DNA of 64,000 bases from Gammaproteobacteria bacterium (GCA_026398815.1 JAPLSA010000023.1:1-64000); one strand, 5' to 3'; counted from the stretch's first letter, positions 48,283 through 57,592 are shown. Notes: a model not told the origin generated them from the sequence alone. A program made the numbers and translations.

Positions 48283-49214
48283 TGGCCGGCCTGCCGCTGG
48301 GCGCGGCGAAGACGTCGTCGCCGATCGACACCACCGACTTCAACCAGTACGCGAAGCTGCGTGCCGGCGCCAAGGGCAACGATGCCGGCACCGTCCGTGA
48401 AGTCGCCCGCCAGTTCGAGGCGCTGTTCACCCAGATGCTGCTGAAGGCCTCGCACAGCGAGGACTCGTCGGCCAACGATCTACTCGGCGGCTCCGGCAGC
48501 GACACCTATCGCGATCTCTACGACCAGCAGATGGCCGGACACCTGTCTTCCGGCAAGGGGCTGGGCCTGGCCGATCTGCTGACCCGCCAGCTGCTCGGCA
48601 AGGCGGCACCGGAGGCGGCCGATCCGGCCACGATCCAGAAGCTTTCGCGCGCGCCGCAGGCTGCGACCAATGTCGACAACCAGCCGCCGATGAAATCGGC
48701 CGAGCGGCCGAGCGATGCCAATGCCTTCGTCGATGCCATCACCCCGCATGCCGAGAAGGCGGCGAAGGAACTGGGCATTCCGGCCCGCGTGCTGGTGGCG
48801 CAGGCGGCGCTCGAGACCGGCTGGGGTAAGAAGCAGATCCGCAACGCCGATGGCAGCGACAGCCACAACCTGTTCGGCATCAAGGCCAGCCAGGGCTGGG
48901 ATGGCGCGACCACCAATACGCTGACCCACGAATACGCCGGCAGCGAAATGCGGAGCGAGCGCGCCGATTTTCGTTCCTACGCTTCGGTCGGCGAAGCCTT
49001 CGACGACTACGTCAGCTTCATCAAGGACAACCCGCGCTACGCCGCTGCGCTGCGCAGCGGCGGCAGCGCCAGCCAGTACGCGCAGGGCCTGCAGAAAGCC
49101 GGCTATGCGACCGATCCGGCCTATGCCGCGAAGATCGCCAAGATCGCTTACGGGCAGACCATGAACGCCTCGCTCGACGCCGCGCAGAACGATCTCGCGG
49201 GGCGGACCTTGTGA
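48282..49214 (+). CDS. flgJ: Flagellar rod assembly protein / muramidase FlgJ
   Basis: Periplasmic rod scaffold and peptidoglycan hydrolase. The 310-residue protein has the N-terminal rod-binding domain (REVARQFEALFTQMLLK near residue 45) and a C-terminal glucosaminidase domain (VLVAQAALETGWGKKQI, with the catalytic Glu, then NLFGIKASQGWDG). Both domains are complete. It starts on the flgI stop. Confidence 0.95.
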   Translation: MAGLPLGAAKTSSPIDTTDFNQYAKLRAGAKGNDAGTVREVARQFEALFTQMLLKASHSEDSSANDLLGGSGSDTYRDLYDQQMAGHLSSGKGLGLADLLTRQLLGKAAPEAADPATIQKLSRAPQAATNVDNQPPMKSAERPSDANAFVDAITPHAEKAAKELGIPARVLVAQAALETGWGKKQIRNADGSDSHNLFGIKASQGWDGATTNTLTHEYAGSEMRSERADFRSYASVGEAFDDYVSFIKDNPRYAAALRSGGSASQYAQGLQKAGYATDPAYAAKIAKIAYGQTMNASLDAAQNDLAGRTL

Positions 49215-49296
49215 GCGGCGCGCGCCAACAAAATGGCGCGGACCGGCGGCCGGCGCCGCGCGGCGGCCGTGGCACCGAACCTGCAGGAGCCCGGTC

Positions 49297-51180
49297 ATGA
49301 GCGACATTCTCGGCATCGGCATTTCCGCACTGCTGGCCAATCGCAGCGGTCTCGACGTCACCGGCCACAACATCGCCAACGTCAACACCGCCGGCTATTC
49401 GCGGCAGCGGCTGGACTTGAGCAATCGCGTCGGCGCGGTCACCTCCTATGGCTTCGCCGGCAACGGCGTCACCGTGCGCGGCGTCGAGCGGCTGTCCGAC
49501 AGCTTCGTGTTCGGCCGCGAGATCGCCGGCACCGCGTCGCTGTCGCGGGTCGAGACCTTCACCACCGAAGCCAAGCGCACCGACGCGCTGCTGTCCGACG
49601 CCAATACCGGCCTTGGCACCACGCTGAGCAGCTTCTTCGACAGCCTGTCGGTGATGGCGACCACGCCGTCGTCGACCGCCACCCGGCAGACGGTGATCAC
49701 CGCCGCCGACGCGCTGGCCGGCCGCTTCAATGATCTTCAAGGCCAGCTCGACGCCGACGAGCGTTCGATCAACGGCCGCATCGGCCAGACCGTCACCGAG
49801 ATCAACAACTACGCAGCGACCATCGCCAGCCTCAACGACCGCATCTCGATGGCGCTCGGCGCTTCGGGCGGCAAGCCGCCGAACGATCTGGTCGACCAGC
49901 GTGCGCAGGCGATCCGCGAGCTGTCGCAGCGGGTGTCGGTCAGTACGGTGGAGCAGGACGACGGTTCGCTGAACGTGTTCGTCGCCAATGGCCAGAGCCT
50001 CGTGGTCGGCACCACCACCAGCGCGCTCGGCACCCGGCCCAACGAATTCGATTCGGCGCGCAGCGAAGTGACCGTGCAGGGCGGGGCGATGATCAGCGGC
50101 CAGGTGGGCGGCGGCACGCTCGGCGGCCTGCTCGATACCCGTCGCGAAATTCTCGATCCGGCCCGCGAGAAGCTCGGCCGCATCGCCATCACGCTGTCGG
50201 AAACCGTCAACGCCCAACAGGCCAAGGGCGTCGACCAGAACGGCAACTTTGGCGGCCCGCTGTTCACGCCACTGGCCGGTGCGGCGCCGGCATCAAGCCG
50301 CAACACCGGCAGTGCGGCGGTGACCGTCGGTTTTGCCGATGCCACCCAGCTCGACGGCAAGGCCTACCAGCTCGGCTTCGACGGCAGCGCCTGGTCGCTG
50401 ACCGATCCGGTCACCGGCTCGGCGGTGCCGTTCACCGGCAGCGGCACCGCCGCCGATCCGTTCGTCGCCAAGGGCTTCAGTCTGGCGGTTGGCGGCACGC
50501 CGGCGGCCGGCGACAAGTTCCTGGTCCAGCCGGGCCGGCGCGCGGCCGGCCAGCTGGCGGTGGCGATCAGCAATCCGGCCCAGCTGGCTGCCGCCGCGCC
50601 GATCAAGGCCGGTGCCGCGACCACCAACGCCGGTACCGGCACGATCACCCCGGGCGTGGTCACCGATGTCACGAATACCGCGTTGCGCGATCCGGTCAGC
50701 ATCCAGTTCACCGGGCCGGGCACCTATTCGATCAACGGCAGCGGCGCGTTCAGCTACACCGCTGGCCAGCCGATCAGCGTCAATGGCTGGCAGGTCGAGA
50801 TTTCCGGCAGTCCGGCGACCGGCGACAGCTTTACCGTCGGCCCGACCGGCGCCAACAGCGGCGACGACCGCAATGCCCGGCTGCTGTCCGGCATCGCCAG
50901 CAAGGCGCTGCTCGATGGCGGCCTGAACACGCTGACGGCGGCCAACGGCCAGCTGGTGCAGCAGGTCGGCTCCAAGGCGCAGACCGCGCAGCTGCAGCTG
51001 GATGCCCAGACTGCGCTGGCTTCGCAGACGCTCAGCGAGCGCAACGCGCTGTCGGGCGTGAATCTCGACGAGGAAGCCGCTGACCTGCTGCGCTGGCAGC
51101 AGGCCTACCAGGCGTCCGCCCAGATCATCGCCACCGCCAGCACGATCTTCGATTCGCTGCTCGCCGCGACCCGCCGCTGA
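49297..51180 (+). CDS. flgK: Flagellar hook-filament junction protein FlgK
   Basis: First hook-associated protein. The 627-residue protein has the N-terminal ILGIGISALLANRSGLDVTG and HNIANVNTAGYSRQR, a long variable centre with beta repeats, and the C-terminal NLDEEAADLLRWQQAYQASA. AGGAG precedes ATG 49297. It lies 82 bases after flgJ and 14 before flgL. An internal duplication of a beta domain is suggested by similar blocks at about 350-400 and 470-530 (both ending in GDxFxVxP). Confidence 0.95.
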   Translation: MSDILGIGISALLANRSGLDVTGHNIANVNTAGYSRQRLDLSNRVGAVTSYGFAGNGVTVRGVERLSDSFVFGREIAGTASLSRVETFTTEAKRTDALLSDANTGLGTTLSSFFDSLSVMATTPSSTATRQTVITAADALAGRFNDLQGQLDADERSINGRIGQTVTEINNYAATIASLNDRISMALGASGGKPPNDLVDQRAQAIRELSQRVSVSTVEQDDGSLNVFVANGQSLVVGTTTSALGTRPNEFDSARSEVTVQGGAMISGQVGGGTLGGLLDTRREILDPAREKLGRIAITLSETVNAQQAKGVDQNGNFGGPLFTPLAGAAPASSRNTGSAAVTVGFADATQLDGKAYQLGFDGSAWSLTDPVTGSAVPFTGSGTAADPFVAKGFSLAVGGTPAAGDKFLVQPGRRAAGQLAVAISNPAQLAAAAPIKAGAATTNAGTGTITPGVVTDVTNTALRDPVSIQFTGPGTYSINGSGAFSYTAGQPISVNGWQVEISGSPATGDSFTVGPTGANSGDDRNARLLSGIASKALLDGGLNTLTAANGQLVQQVGSKAQTAQLQLDAQTALASQTLSERNALSGVNLDEEAADLLRWQQAYQASAQIIATASTIFDSLLAATRR

Positions 51181-51194
51181 CAGGACCTGCGCCG

Positions 51195-52391
51195 ATGAGA
51201 GTCTCGACCGCCGATTTCTACCGCCAGAGCATCGTCTCGCTGCAGCGGCAGCAGTCCCTGGCGCTGCATACGCAGAATCAGCTGTCGTCGGGCAGCAAGC
51301 TGCAGACGGCGGCCGACGATCCGACCGGCGCCGCCCACGGCCTGTCACTGGACCAGACGCGGGTGGCCAACCAGCGCTACACCGAAAACACCAAGGCGCT
51401 CGGCGAGCGGCTCGGGCTTGAGGAAAACGCGCTCGGCGGCATCAGCGAAACCCTGAACCGGGTACGCGAGCGGGCCCTGCAGGGCAATGGCGGCACCTTG
51501 AGCGATTCCGATCGCGCCTCGATCGCCGCCGACCTGCGCCAGTCGCTCGACAGCCTGCTCGACTACGCCAATGCCGCCGACGGCGAAGGCCGCTACCTGT
51601 TCGCCGGCAGCAATGACGCGCAGGCGCCGTTCGCGTTGACCGCTGGCGGCACCCAGTTCAGCGGCGATGACGTGATCCGCCAGGTGCAGATCGGCCCGAG
51701 CCGCGCGGTGGCTTCCAGCGACAGCGGCGCCGATGTGTTCCTGCGCCAGCGCTCCGGCAACGGCAGCTTCAGCGTCGCCGCGACGGCCACCAATGCCGGC
51801 ACCGCGACGATCGCCAGCGCGCGGCTGTCCGATGCCTCGGCCTGGGATGGCGGCAGCTATGCGCTGAGCTTTTCGGGCGGCCAGTACAGCGTCGCCGACA
51901 GCGGCGGCAATATTGTCGCCAGCGGCAGCTACACGGCCGGCCAGACGATCCGCTTCCGCGGCGCCGACCTGACTGTTGCCGGCGCGCCGGCCGATGGCGA
52001 TCGCTTCACGATCGCGCCGAGCCAGCAGCAGGATCTGTTCGCCACCGTGCGCGACCTGATCGGCCTGTTCGAGACGCCGACCAGCGCCAACCCGGCTGCC
52101 CGCGCCCAGGTGCAGACCGGCGTGCTCGACAAGCTCGGCGCGCTGGAAACGGCGCAGAGCCGGGTGATCGACGTTCGTGCCCGGCTCGGCGCCCGGCTGG
52201 TGGCCGCCGACGATGCGCAGAACCAGCTGTCGTCGCAGCTGGTGAAGATCGACGAGGCGCTGTCCGGCATCCGCGATGTCGACTACGCCGAGGCGGCCAG
52301 CCGGCTGACCCAGCAGCTGACCGGCCTGCAGGCGGCGCAGCAGTCGTTCGCCAAGATCCAGGGCCTGAGCCTGTTCAACTACCTGCGCTGA
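51195..52391 (+). CDS. flgL: Flagellar hook-filament junction protein FlgL
   Basis: Second junction protein, flagellin-like. The 398-residue protein has the N-terminal coil MRVSTADFYRQSIVSLQRQQ, LSSGSKLQTAADDPTGA, a central beta insert, and a C-terminal coil DVDYAEAASRLTQQLTGLQA ending LSLFNYLR. Last gene of the flagellar run; flagellin and fliD genes are not in the window. Confidence 0.95.
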   Translation: MRVSTADFYRQSIVSLQRQQSLALHTQNQLSSGSKLQTAADDPTGAAHGLSLDQTRVANQRYTENTKALGERLGLEENALGGISETLNRVRERALQGNGGTLSDSDRASIAADLRQSLDSLLDYANAADGEGRYLFAGSNDAQAPFALTAGGTQFSGDDVIRQVQIGPSRAVASSDSGADVFLRQRSGNGSFSVAATATNAGTATIASARLSDASAWDGGSYALSFSGGQYSVADSGGNIVASGSYTAGQTIRFRGADLTVAGAPADGDRFTIAPSQQQDLFATVRDLIGLFETPTSANPAARAQVQTGVLDKLGALETAQSRVIDVRARLGARLVAADDAQNQLSSQLVKIDEALSGIRDVDYAEAASRLTQQLTGLQAAQQSFAKIQGLSLFNYLR

Positions 52392-52420
52392 GACCGCCGG
52401 GAACGGCCGTTGCCGGCCGC

Positions 52421-52813
52421 TCAGTCCGGCTCGTGGCAGACCACGCAGAGCTTGTTGCCTTCGGTATCCCGGAAGTAGGCGCCGTAGTAGTTCGGGTGGT
52501 ATTCCGGGCGCAGGCCCGGCGCTCCTTCGCAACGTCCCCCGCGTGCCAGAGCCGTGGCATGCGCGCGATCGACGATCGCGCGGCTACCGGCCACCAGGGC
52601 CGTCATCTGGCCGTTGCCGGGCAGGTGCGGCTGGCCGTCCTGCGGCGTGCCGATCAGCAGCAGCGGGCGCGGGCCAGGCTGCGACTGCCAGCCGGCCCAG
52701 GGACGTGACGGATCGCAGAAGCGCTCGGCGATGCCGAGCACCGGCATCAGCCGGCGATAGAACGCGAGCGCGCGATCGAAGTCGCTGACACCGATGAAGA
52801 CGTGGGAAATCAT
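52421..52813 (-). CDS. VOC (glyoxalase/dioxygenase superfamily) protein
   Basis: A 130-residue single VOC domain: MISHVFIGVSDFDRALAFYR at the start, GAPGLRPEYHPNYYGAYFRD with a candidate metal His, and DTEGNKLCVVCHEPD at the end. Small proteins of this group are often called glyoxalase-like; function is not known. Start ATG 52813 is where homology begins. It is convergent with flgL. Confidence 0.85.
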   Translation of the reverse strand: MISHVFIGVSDFDRALAFYRRLMPVLGIAERFCDPSRPWAGWQSQPGPRPLLLIGTPQDGQPHLPGNGQMTALVAGSRAIVDRAHATALARGGRCEGAPGLRPEYHPNYYGAYFRDTEGNKLCVVCHEPD

Positions 52814-52941
52814 GGCCGGCACCCGGCGTAGCGGTGAACCGGGCCGAGTGTCGCAAATCGTCGTGCGGTCGCGAAGCCGGTGGCGCCGCGCCGGCCGCCG
52901 CTCCGCGCAGTCGTCGCCGACGGCTGCGGAGCGGCGATCGC

Positions 52942-53718
52942 TCACTTTTCGACGAAGGCGCGTTCGAACACGTAGTCGCCCGGCTCGCCGATGCCGGGGC
53001 TGACGACGAAGCCGCGCTTGTCGAGCATCGCCCGGGTGTCGGCCAGCATCGACGGGCTGCCGCAGATCATGCCGCGATCGGTTTCCGGGTTCAGCGGCGG
53101 CAGGCCGATGTCGGTGAACAGCTTGCCGCTCTCGATGAGATCGGTCAGCCGGCCCTGGTTGCGGTAGGCCTCGCGGGTCACGGTCGGGTAGTAGATGAGC
53201 TTGTCGCGGACCATCTCGCCAAGGAACTCGTCGTTCGGCAGTTCCTGGGTGATGTAGTCCTGGTAGGCCAGTTCGCTGACCAGCCGCACGCCGTGGATCA
53301 GCACCACCTTCTCGAAGTGCTCGTAGGTTTCCGGGTCGCGGATGATGCTCATGAACGGCGCCAGACCCGTGCCGGTGCCGAACAGGTACAGGTTCTTGCC
53401 GGGCTTCAGGTCATGGATGATCAGCGTGCCGACCGGCTTGTCCGAAACCAGCAGCGGATCGCCGACCTTCAGGTGCTGCAGGCGTGAGGTCAGCGGGCCG
53501 TTCTCGACCTTGATCGAGAAGAACTCCAGCTCTTCCTGGTAGTTCGGGCTGGCGATCGAATAGGCGCGCATCAGCGGCTTGCCGTTGACTTCGAGGCCGA
53601 TCATCACGAAGTGGCCGTTCTCGAAACGCAGGCCCGAGGTCCGCGTGGTGCGGAAGCTGAACAGGGTTTCGTTCCAGTGATGAACGTGGGTGACGGTTTC
53701 GGTGAGGAACTTGGCCAT
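52942..53718 (-). CDS. fpr: Ferredoxin/flavodoxin-NADP reductase
   Basis: The 258-residue FAD enzyme moves electrons between NADPH and ferredoxin or flavodoxin. It has the FAD motif MRAYSIASP (RxYS), the NADP-binding GTGTGLAPF, ICGSPSM, and the C-terminal VFERAFVEK typical of the subclass I bacterial Fpr. It lies next to a broken P450 gene, for which it could once have been an electron donor; Fpr has general roles in oxidative stress. Confidence 0.94.
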   Translation of the reverse strand: MAKFLTETVTHVHHWNETLFSFRTTRTSGLRFENGHFVMIGLEVNGKPLMRAYSIASPNYQEELEFFSIKVENGPLTSRLQHLKVGDPLLVSDKPVGTLIIHDLKPGKNLYLFGTGTGLAPFMSIIRDPETYEHFEKVVLIHGVRLVSELAYQDYITQELPNDEFLGEMVRDKLIYYPTVTREAYRNQGRLTDLIESGKLFTDIGLPPLNPETDRGMICGSPSMLADTRAMLDKRGFVVSPGIGEPGDYVFERAFVEK

Positions 53719-53837
53719 TGCGTGCGTCTGCGGCTCGAGCGGATGTTGGCAGGGCGCGCATTCTCGCCGATCGGCCGGCGTTCGTGATTTCTATGCTTAT
53801 TCGATTTCCGGAACGACCCCGGCCGGCGCGGCCGGCT

Positions 53838-54222
53838 TCAGGCCAGCCGCTCGAGCCGCATCGGTAGTCGGTCCTTCGGGATCGGCAGGCTGGTGAAGTC
53901 CTGCGGCATCACGTAGCCCTCCGGCACGGTGAAGCGGAAGGCCAGCAGCAGCCGGTGCAGGATGGTCTTCACTTCCATCATCCCGAAGTGCAGGCCGATG
54001 CACTTGTGGGCACCGCCGCCGAACGGCGTCCACAGGAACGGGTGACGGCGGTCTTCAGCGCGGGCGCTGCCGAACCGGTCGGGATCGAAGCGGGCAGGGT
54101 CGGTCCACCATTCCGGCAGGTGGTGGGTCAGCCAGGGCGTCACCGCCACCATCGCGCCCTTCGGCAGGCGCACGCCATTGAACGCGCATTCCTCGGTGAC
54201 GCCGCGCGGCCGGGCTGGCTCT
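53838..54222 (-). pseudogene. Cytochrome P450, C-terminal fragment
   Basis: About 125 residues of a P450 C-terminus: PARPRGVTEECAFNGVRLPK, WWTDPARFDPDRF (PERF-type motif), and the haem-binding FGGGAHKCIG, then FTSLPIPKDRLPMRLERLA to the stop. The I-helix oxygen site and the ExxR motif are missing. Upstream of about 54222 the DNA is no longer P450-like and instead reads as a recombinase end on the other strand. The gene has therefore lost its 5' two thirds; no start is present. Confidence 0.85.
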
Positions 54223-54514
54223 GGAACTGGAAGACCCAGCGCCGTACCACCGCAAGATCGACGCGATGGAGGGGGAACGGAGGGCGCTGATTGCCTAGCA
54301 GCGGGCGCTGACGGCGGAAATGAAGATGGCAGAAGCAACGTGCAGCATCACGGTCGACGGGCTGGCCACCGTAATGAGCGAGTTTGCGGCCTCAATCGAA
54401 TCGGCATCGCACGAGCAGCTGAAGCTCGTCATCCGCCGCTTCGTCAGGCGGGTCATTCTCGACCCGGACAACTTGGAGTGCCGCGTCGAATATGCGGTCT
54501 CCGTCGCCTATTGA
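54218..54514 (+). pseudogene. Serine recombinase C-terminal remnant
   Basis: The plus frame reads LALELEDPAPYHRKIDAMEG, an in-frame TAG at 54296-54298, then LTAEMKMAEATCSITVDGLA and FAASIESASHEQLKLVIRRF with VRRVILDPDNLECRVEYAV to the stop. The last part resembles the C-terminal end of large serine recombinases or transposon resolvases. It is truncated and stopped, hence dead. It ends 28 bases from the 3' end of the tRNA-Glu gene, a common attachment point for mobile elements. Confidence 0.55.
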
Positions 54515-54542
54515 ACTTCAAGGCCGATAAACCCTGAAGCTG

Positions 54543-54618
54543 TGGCGCTCCTACCCGGATTCGAACCGGGGTTAAAGCCGTGAGAGGGCTCCGTCCTAGG
54601 CCTCTAGACGATAGGAGC
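54543..54618 (-). tRNA. tRNA-Glu (anticodon CTC)
   Basis: Reads on the minus strand as a 76-base cloverleaf including an encoded CCA: acceptor stem GCTCCTA/TAGGAGC, D-arm with CGTCTAGAGGCCTAGGAC typical of tRNA-Glu, anticodon loop CCCTCTCACGG with anticodon CTC, and T-arm GGTTCGAATCC. CTC reads GAG codons, which suits a high-GC genome. Its 3' side faces the recombinase remnant. Confidence 0.95.
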
Positions 54619-54636
54619 GTGGTCAGCGCGGGGCGG

Positions 54637-54664
54637 ATTATAGGGCAATGCCCGGGCTTGTCCA
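54637..54664 (-). promoter_or_regulatory. Sigma-70 promoter of tRNA-Glu
   Basis: On the minus strand TGGACA (54664-54659), 16 bases, then TATAAT (54642-54637), followed by a GC-rich discriminator (CCGCCCC), the pattern of stringently controlled stable RNA promoters. The mature tRNA begins 18 bases after the TATAAT. Confidence 0.75.
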
Positions 54665-54795
54665 CGCCGGCGTTCGCGGGGCCGCCCCTTGGCGACTGCG
54701 GAAGCGCCGCATCCTCGCGTAAACTTCCGGTCGCCCGCCTGCGGATCGCCCTACCTGGCGCCGGGTGCGGGCCCGTCCGCTAGCCGCATCGAACC

Positions 54796-56151
54796 ATTCT
54801 TCCGAGACCCGCCATCAGCGAGCCGAACCGCATTCCGCGCGAGCAGCACCCGATCTCGCGCGCCAAGATTTCTCCGGGCGCCCTGAAGGTGCTCTACGGT
54901 CTGAAGGACGCCGGCTACGAGGCCTATCTGGTCGGCGGCGGCGTTCGCGACCTGCTGGCCGGCCTGGAGCCCAAGGACTTCGACATCGCCACCAGTGCGC
55001 ACCCGGAGCAGATCCGCAAGGTGTTCCGCAACTGCCGGCTGATCGGTCGTCGCTTCATGATTGCCCACGTGCGGGCGGGCGAGGAAATCCTCGAAGTCAC
55101 CACCTTCCGCGGCGCGATCACCGACAGCCACGAGCGCGACGAGACCGGGCGCATCCTGTCCGACAACGTCTACGGCACGCTTGAGGAAGACGCTTTCCGC
55201 CGGGATTTCACCGTCAACGCGCTGTACTACGACATCCGCGATTTCTCGATCGCCGATTTCGCCGGTGGCGTCGACGACCTGCAGGCCCGGCAGCTCCGGC
55301 TGATCGGTGACCCGGAACTGCGCTACCGCGAGGACCCGGTGCGGATGCTTCGCGCGATCCGCATCGCCAACAAGCTGGGCTTCGAGATCGCCCCGGAAAG
55401 CGCAGAGCCGATCAGCCGCCTGGCGCCGCTGCTGCGGGAGATTCCGCCGGCCCGGCTGTTCGACGAAATCCTCAAGCTGCTGCTGAACAAGGATGCGGTC
55501 GCCAATTTCGAGGAACTGCGTCGCTACGGCCTGTTCGCCGAACTGTTTCCGGCCACCGAGCGCGCCCTCAACGCGGCCAAGCGGGACCTGCAGCTGCTGC
55601 GCATCGCGCTGGCCTCGACCGCCGATCGCGTCAAGCGCGACCTGCCGGTGACCCCGGCTTTCCTGTACGGCGCGCTGCTGTGGCCGCCGTACGCGGATCG
55701 CGCCTACGAGCTGGAATACGAGCGCGGCCACGATGTCGGCACGGCCCAGAACCAGGCGGCCGACGAGATCCTGGCCCGGCAGCAGGCCCGGATCGCGATC
55801 CCGAAGCGCTTCTCGCTGCCGATGCGGGAGATCTGGAGCGTGCAGCCGCGCTTCGAGGACCTGCGCCCGGGCCGCGCCCGCCGGTTGCTGACCCATCCGC
55901 GCTTCCGTGCCGCCTACGATTTCCTGCTGCTGCGCGCCCAGGCCGGCGAACCCGGCTGCGCGGCGCTGGCGGAATGGTGGACGCAGGCCCAGGTCACGCT
56001 CGGCCAGGGTGGCGATGCCCCGCCGCTGCCGTCGCCGGAGCTGTTCGAGTCGGGCGCCGACGACGAGGCCGGTGACGGCGAGCCCGGCGACAGCGCCGGC
56101 GCGCCCAAGAAGCGCCGCCGGCGCGGCGGACGCAACCGTCGCAAGGCCTGA
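54796..56151 (+). CDS. pcnB: Poly(A) polymerase I, apparently with a non-canonical start codon
   Basis: Adds 3' poly(A) tails that mark RNA for decay. Core motifs: YLVGGGVRDLL, DFDIATSA (catalytic Asp pair), RRDFTVNALYYD, RYREDPVRMLRA, IPKRF and HPRFRAAYDFLL, with a basic tail (KKRRRRGGRNRRKA). Conserved sequence (IPREQHPISRAKISPGALKV) continues upstream of the first canonical start (GTG 54889) to at least 54832. In that frame between the TAG at 54781 and the GTG there is no ATG, GTG or TTG. E. coli pcnB is known to start at AUU; here ATT codons lie at 54796 and 54832. The start at 54796 is a best guess (451 residues). Confidence 0.9.
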   Translation: MLPRPAISEPNRIPREQHPISRAKISPGALKVLYGLKDAGYEAYLVGGGVRDLLAGLEPKDFDIATSAHPEQIRKVFRNCRLIGRRFMIAHVRAGEEILEVTTFRGAITDSHERDETGRILSDNVYGTLEEDAFRRDFTVNALYYDIRDFSIADFAGGVDDLQARQLRLIGDPELRYREDPVRMLRAIRIANKLGFEIAPESAEPISRLAPLLREIPPARLFDEILKLLLNKDAVANFEELRRYGLFAELFPATERALNAAKRDLQLLRIALASTADRVKRDLPVTPAFLYGALLWPPYADRAYELEYERGHDVGTAQNQAADEILARQQARIAIPKRFSLPMREIWSVQPRFEDLRPGRARRLLTHPRFRAAYDFLLLRAQAGEPGCAALAEWWTQAQVTLGQGGDAPPLPSPELFESGADDEAGDGEPGDSAGAPKKRRRRGGRNRRKA

Positions 56152-56157
56152 ACGCCG

Positions 56158-56670
56158 GTGCCCAGGGCCTGGCTGGGCCTCGGCGCCAACCTCGGTGAGC
56201 CGGCGGCCCAGGTCGAACGCGCGCTGCAGCAGATCGCTGCGCTGCCCGGCACCCGGCTGATCGCCCGCTCGTCGCTGTACCGCAGCGATCCGGTCGGCCC
56301 GCCCGGCCAGCCCGACTACTGCAACGCCGTCTGCGAAATCGACACCGCGCTGGCGCCGGAAGCGCTGCTCGACGCCGTGCTGGCGATCGAAGCCGATCAT
56401 GGCCGGGTGCGCGACGGCACTCGCTGGACCGCGCGGCGGCTCGACATCGACCTGCTGCACGTCGACGGCGTGGCGCTCGACAGCGGCCGCCTGAGCCTGC
56501 CGCACCCGCATCTGTCGCAACGCAACTGGGTGCTGGTGCCGCTGGCCGAGATCGCCCCGGCGCTGGTGATTCCCGGCCACGGTCAGGTGGCGCAGCTGGC
56601 CGCCGCGATCAGCCAGGCCGGACTGTCGCGCGGCTGGCCGGCGACCGACGGCGGATCGCCGCCGCGATAA
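56158..56670 (+). CDS. folK: 2-amino-4-hydroxy-6-hydroxymethyldihydropteridine pyrophosphokinase
   Basis: Transfers diphosphate to the pterin in folate synthesis. The 170-residue protein has WLGLGANLGEP, SSLYRSDPVGPPGQPDYCNAV, TRWTARRLDIDLL with the Mg-binding Asp pair, and LPHPHLSQRNWVLVPLAEI. The start is GTG 56158, 6 bases after pcnB. The order pcnB-folK-panB is typical of gammaproteobacteria. Confidence 0.96.
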   Translation: MPRAWLGLGANLGEPAAQVERALQQIAALPGTRLIARSSLYRSDPVGPPGQPDYCNAVCEIDTALAPEALLDAVLAIEADHGRVRDGTRWTARRLDIDLLHVDGVALDSGRLSLPHPHLSQRNWVLVPLAEIAPALVIPGHGQVAQLAAAISQAGLSRGWPATDGGSPPR

Positions 56671-56744
56671 GCGCGCCGCGCGCAGTTCAGCCATTGCGCT
56701 CCGGTAATCTAGACGTCCCTTTTCCGCCAACGCTGCCTGCCCGA

Positions 56745-57575
56745 ATGACCGCTCCCGCTGCTGCGCCCGGCACGCCTGTCCATGTTTCCGAACTGCGCCG
56801 GATGCGCGAGGCCGGCGAGAAGATCGCCTGCCTGACCTGCTACGACGCCAGCTTCGCGCTGATCGAGGATCGCGCCGGGGTCGACGTGGTGCTGATCGGC
56901 GACTCGCTGGGCATGGTCATCCAGGGCCAGAACGCGACCACGGCGGTGACGGTGGCCGACATCGCCTACCACTCGCGCTGCGTGGCGCCGTATCTGAAGC
57001 GGGCATTCCTGGTCGCCGACCTGCCGTTCCTCAGCTTCGCCACTCGCGAACGGGCGCTGGATGCCTCGCAGCGGCTGATGCAGGAGGGCGGGGCGAAGAT
57101 GGTCAAGCTCGAAGGCGGCCGCGAGCAGGCCGACATCGTCGAATACCTGTCGGTGCGCGGCGTGCCGGTCTGCGCGCACCTGGGCCTGCAGCCGCAGCTG
57201 ATCCACAAGCTCGGCGCTTTCAAGGTGCAGGGCCGCGAGGACGCGGCGGCCGAAGCGATGCTGAAGGACGCGCGGATCCTCGAGGAGGCCGGCGCCGACA
57301 TGCTGCTGCTGGAATGCGTGCCGTCGAGCCTTGGCAAGCGGATCACCGAGGCGTCTCAGGTGCCGGTGATCGGCATCGGCGCCGGCCCCAACGTGTCCGG
57401 GCAGATTCTGGTGCTGCACGACATCCTGAACATCTCGCCGATGGTCACCATCGGTCGCAAGCCGCGTTTCGTGCAGAACTTCATGGCCGGCGCGCCGGAC
57501 ATCGAATCGGCCATCCGCGCCTACGTGCAGGCGGTCAAGAGCGGTGCCTATCCGGCACCGGCGCACTGCTTCTGA
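56745..57575 (+). CDS. panB: 3-methyl-2-oxobutanoate hydroxymethyltransferase
   Basis: First step of pantothenate synthesis: adds a hydroxymethyl group from methylene-THF to ketoisovalerate. The 276-residue protein has CLTCYDASFA, VLIGDSLGMV with Mg residues, and KLEGG, HLGLQPQ, and VIGIGAGPNVSGQILVLHD. ATG 56745 fits the family; an earlier in-frame start at 56694 has no homology before it. Confidence 0.95.
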   Translation: MTAPAAAPGTPVHVSELRRMREAGEKIACLTCYDASFALIEDRAGVDVVLIGDSLGMVIQGQNATTAVTVADIAYHSRCVAPYLKRAFLVADLPFLSFATRERALDASQRLMQEGGAKMVKLEGGREQADIVEYLSVRGVPVCAHLGLQPQLIHKLGAFKVQGREDAAAEAMLKDARILEEAGADMLLLECVPSSLGKRITEASQVPVIGIGAGPNVSGQILVLHDILNISPMVTIGRKPRFVQNFMAGAPDIESAIRAYVQAVKSGAYPAPAHCF

Positions 57576-57592
57576 GCGCGGTGCCGGCTCCG

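Noticed and set aside
52392-52420. CGGCCG...CGGCCG after flgL as a terminator
   Set aside because: The stem is short and no T-run follows on either strand.
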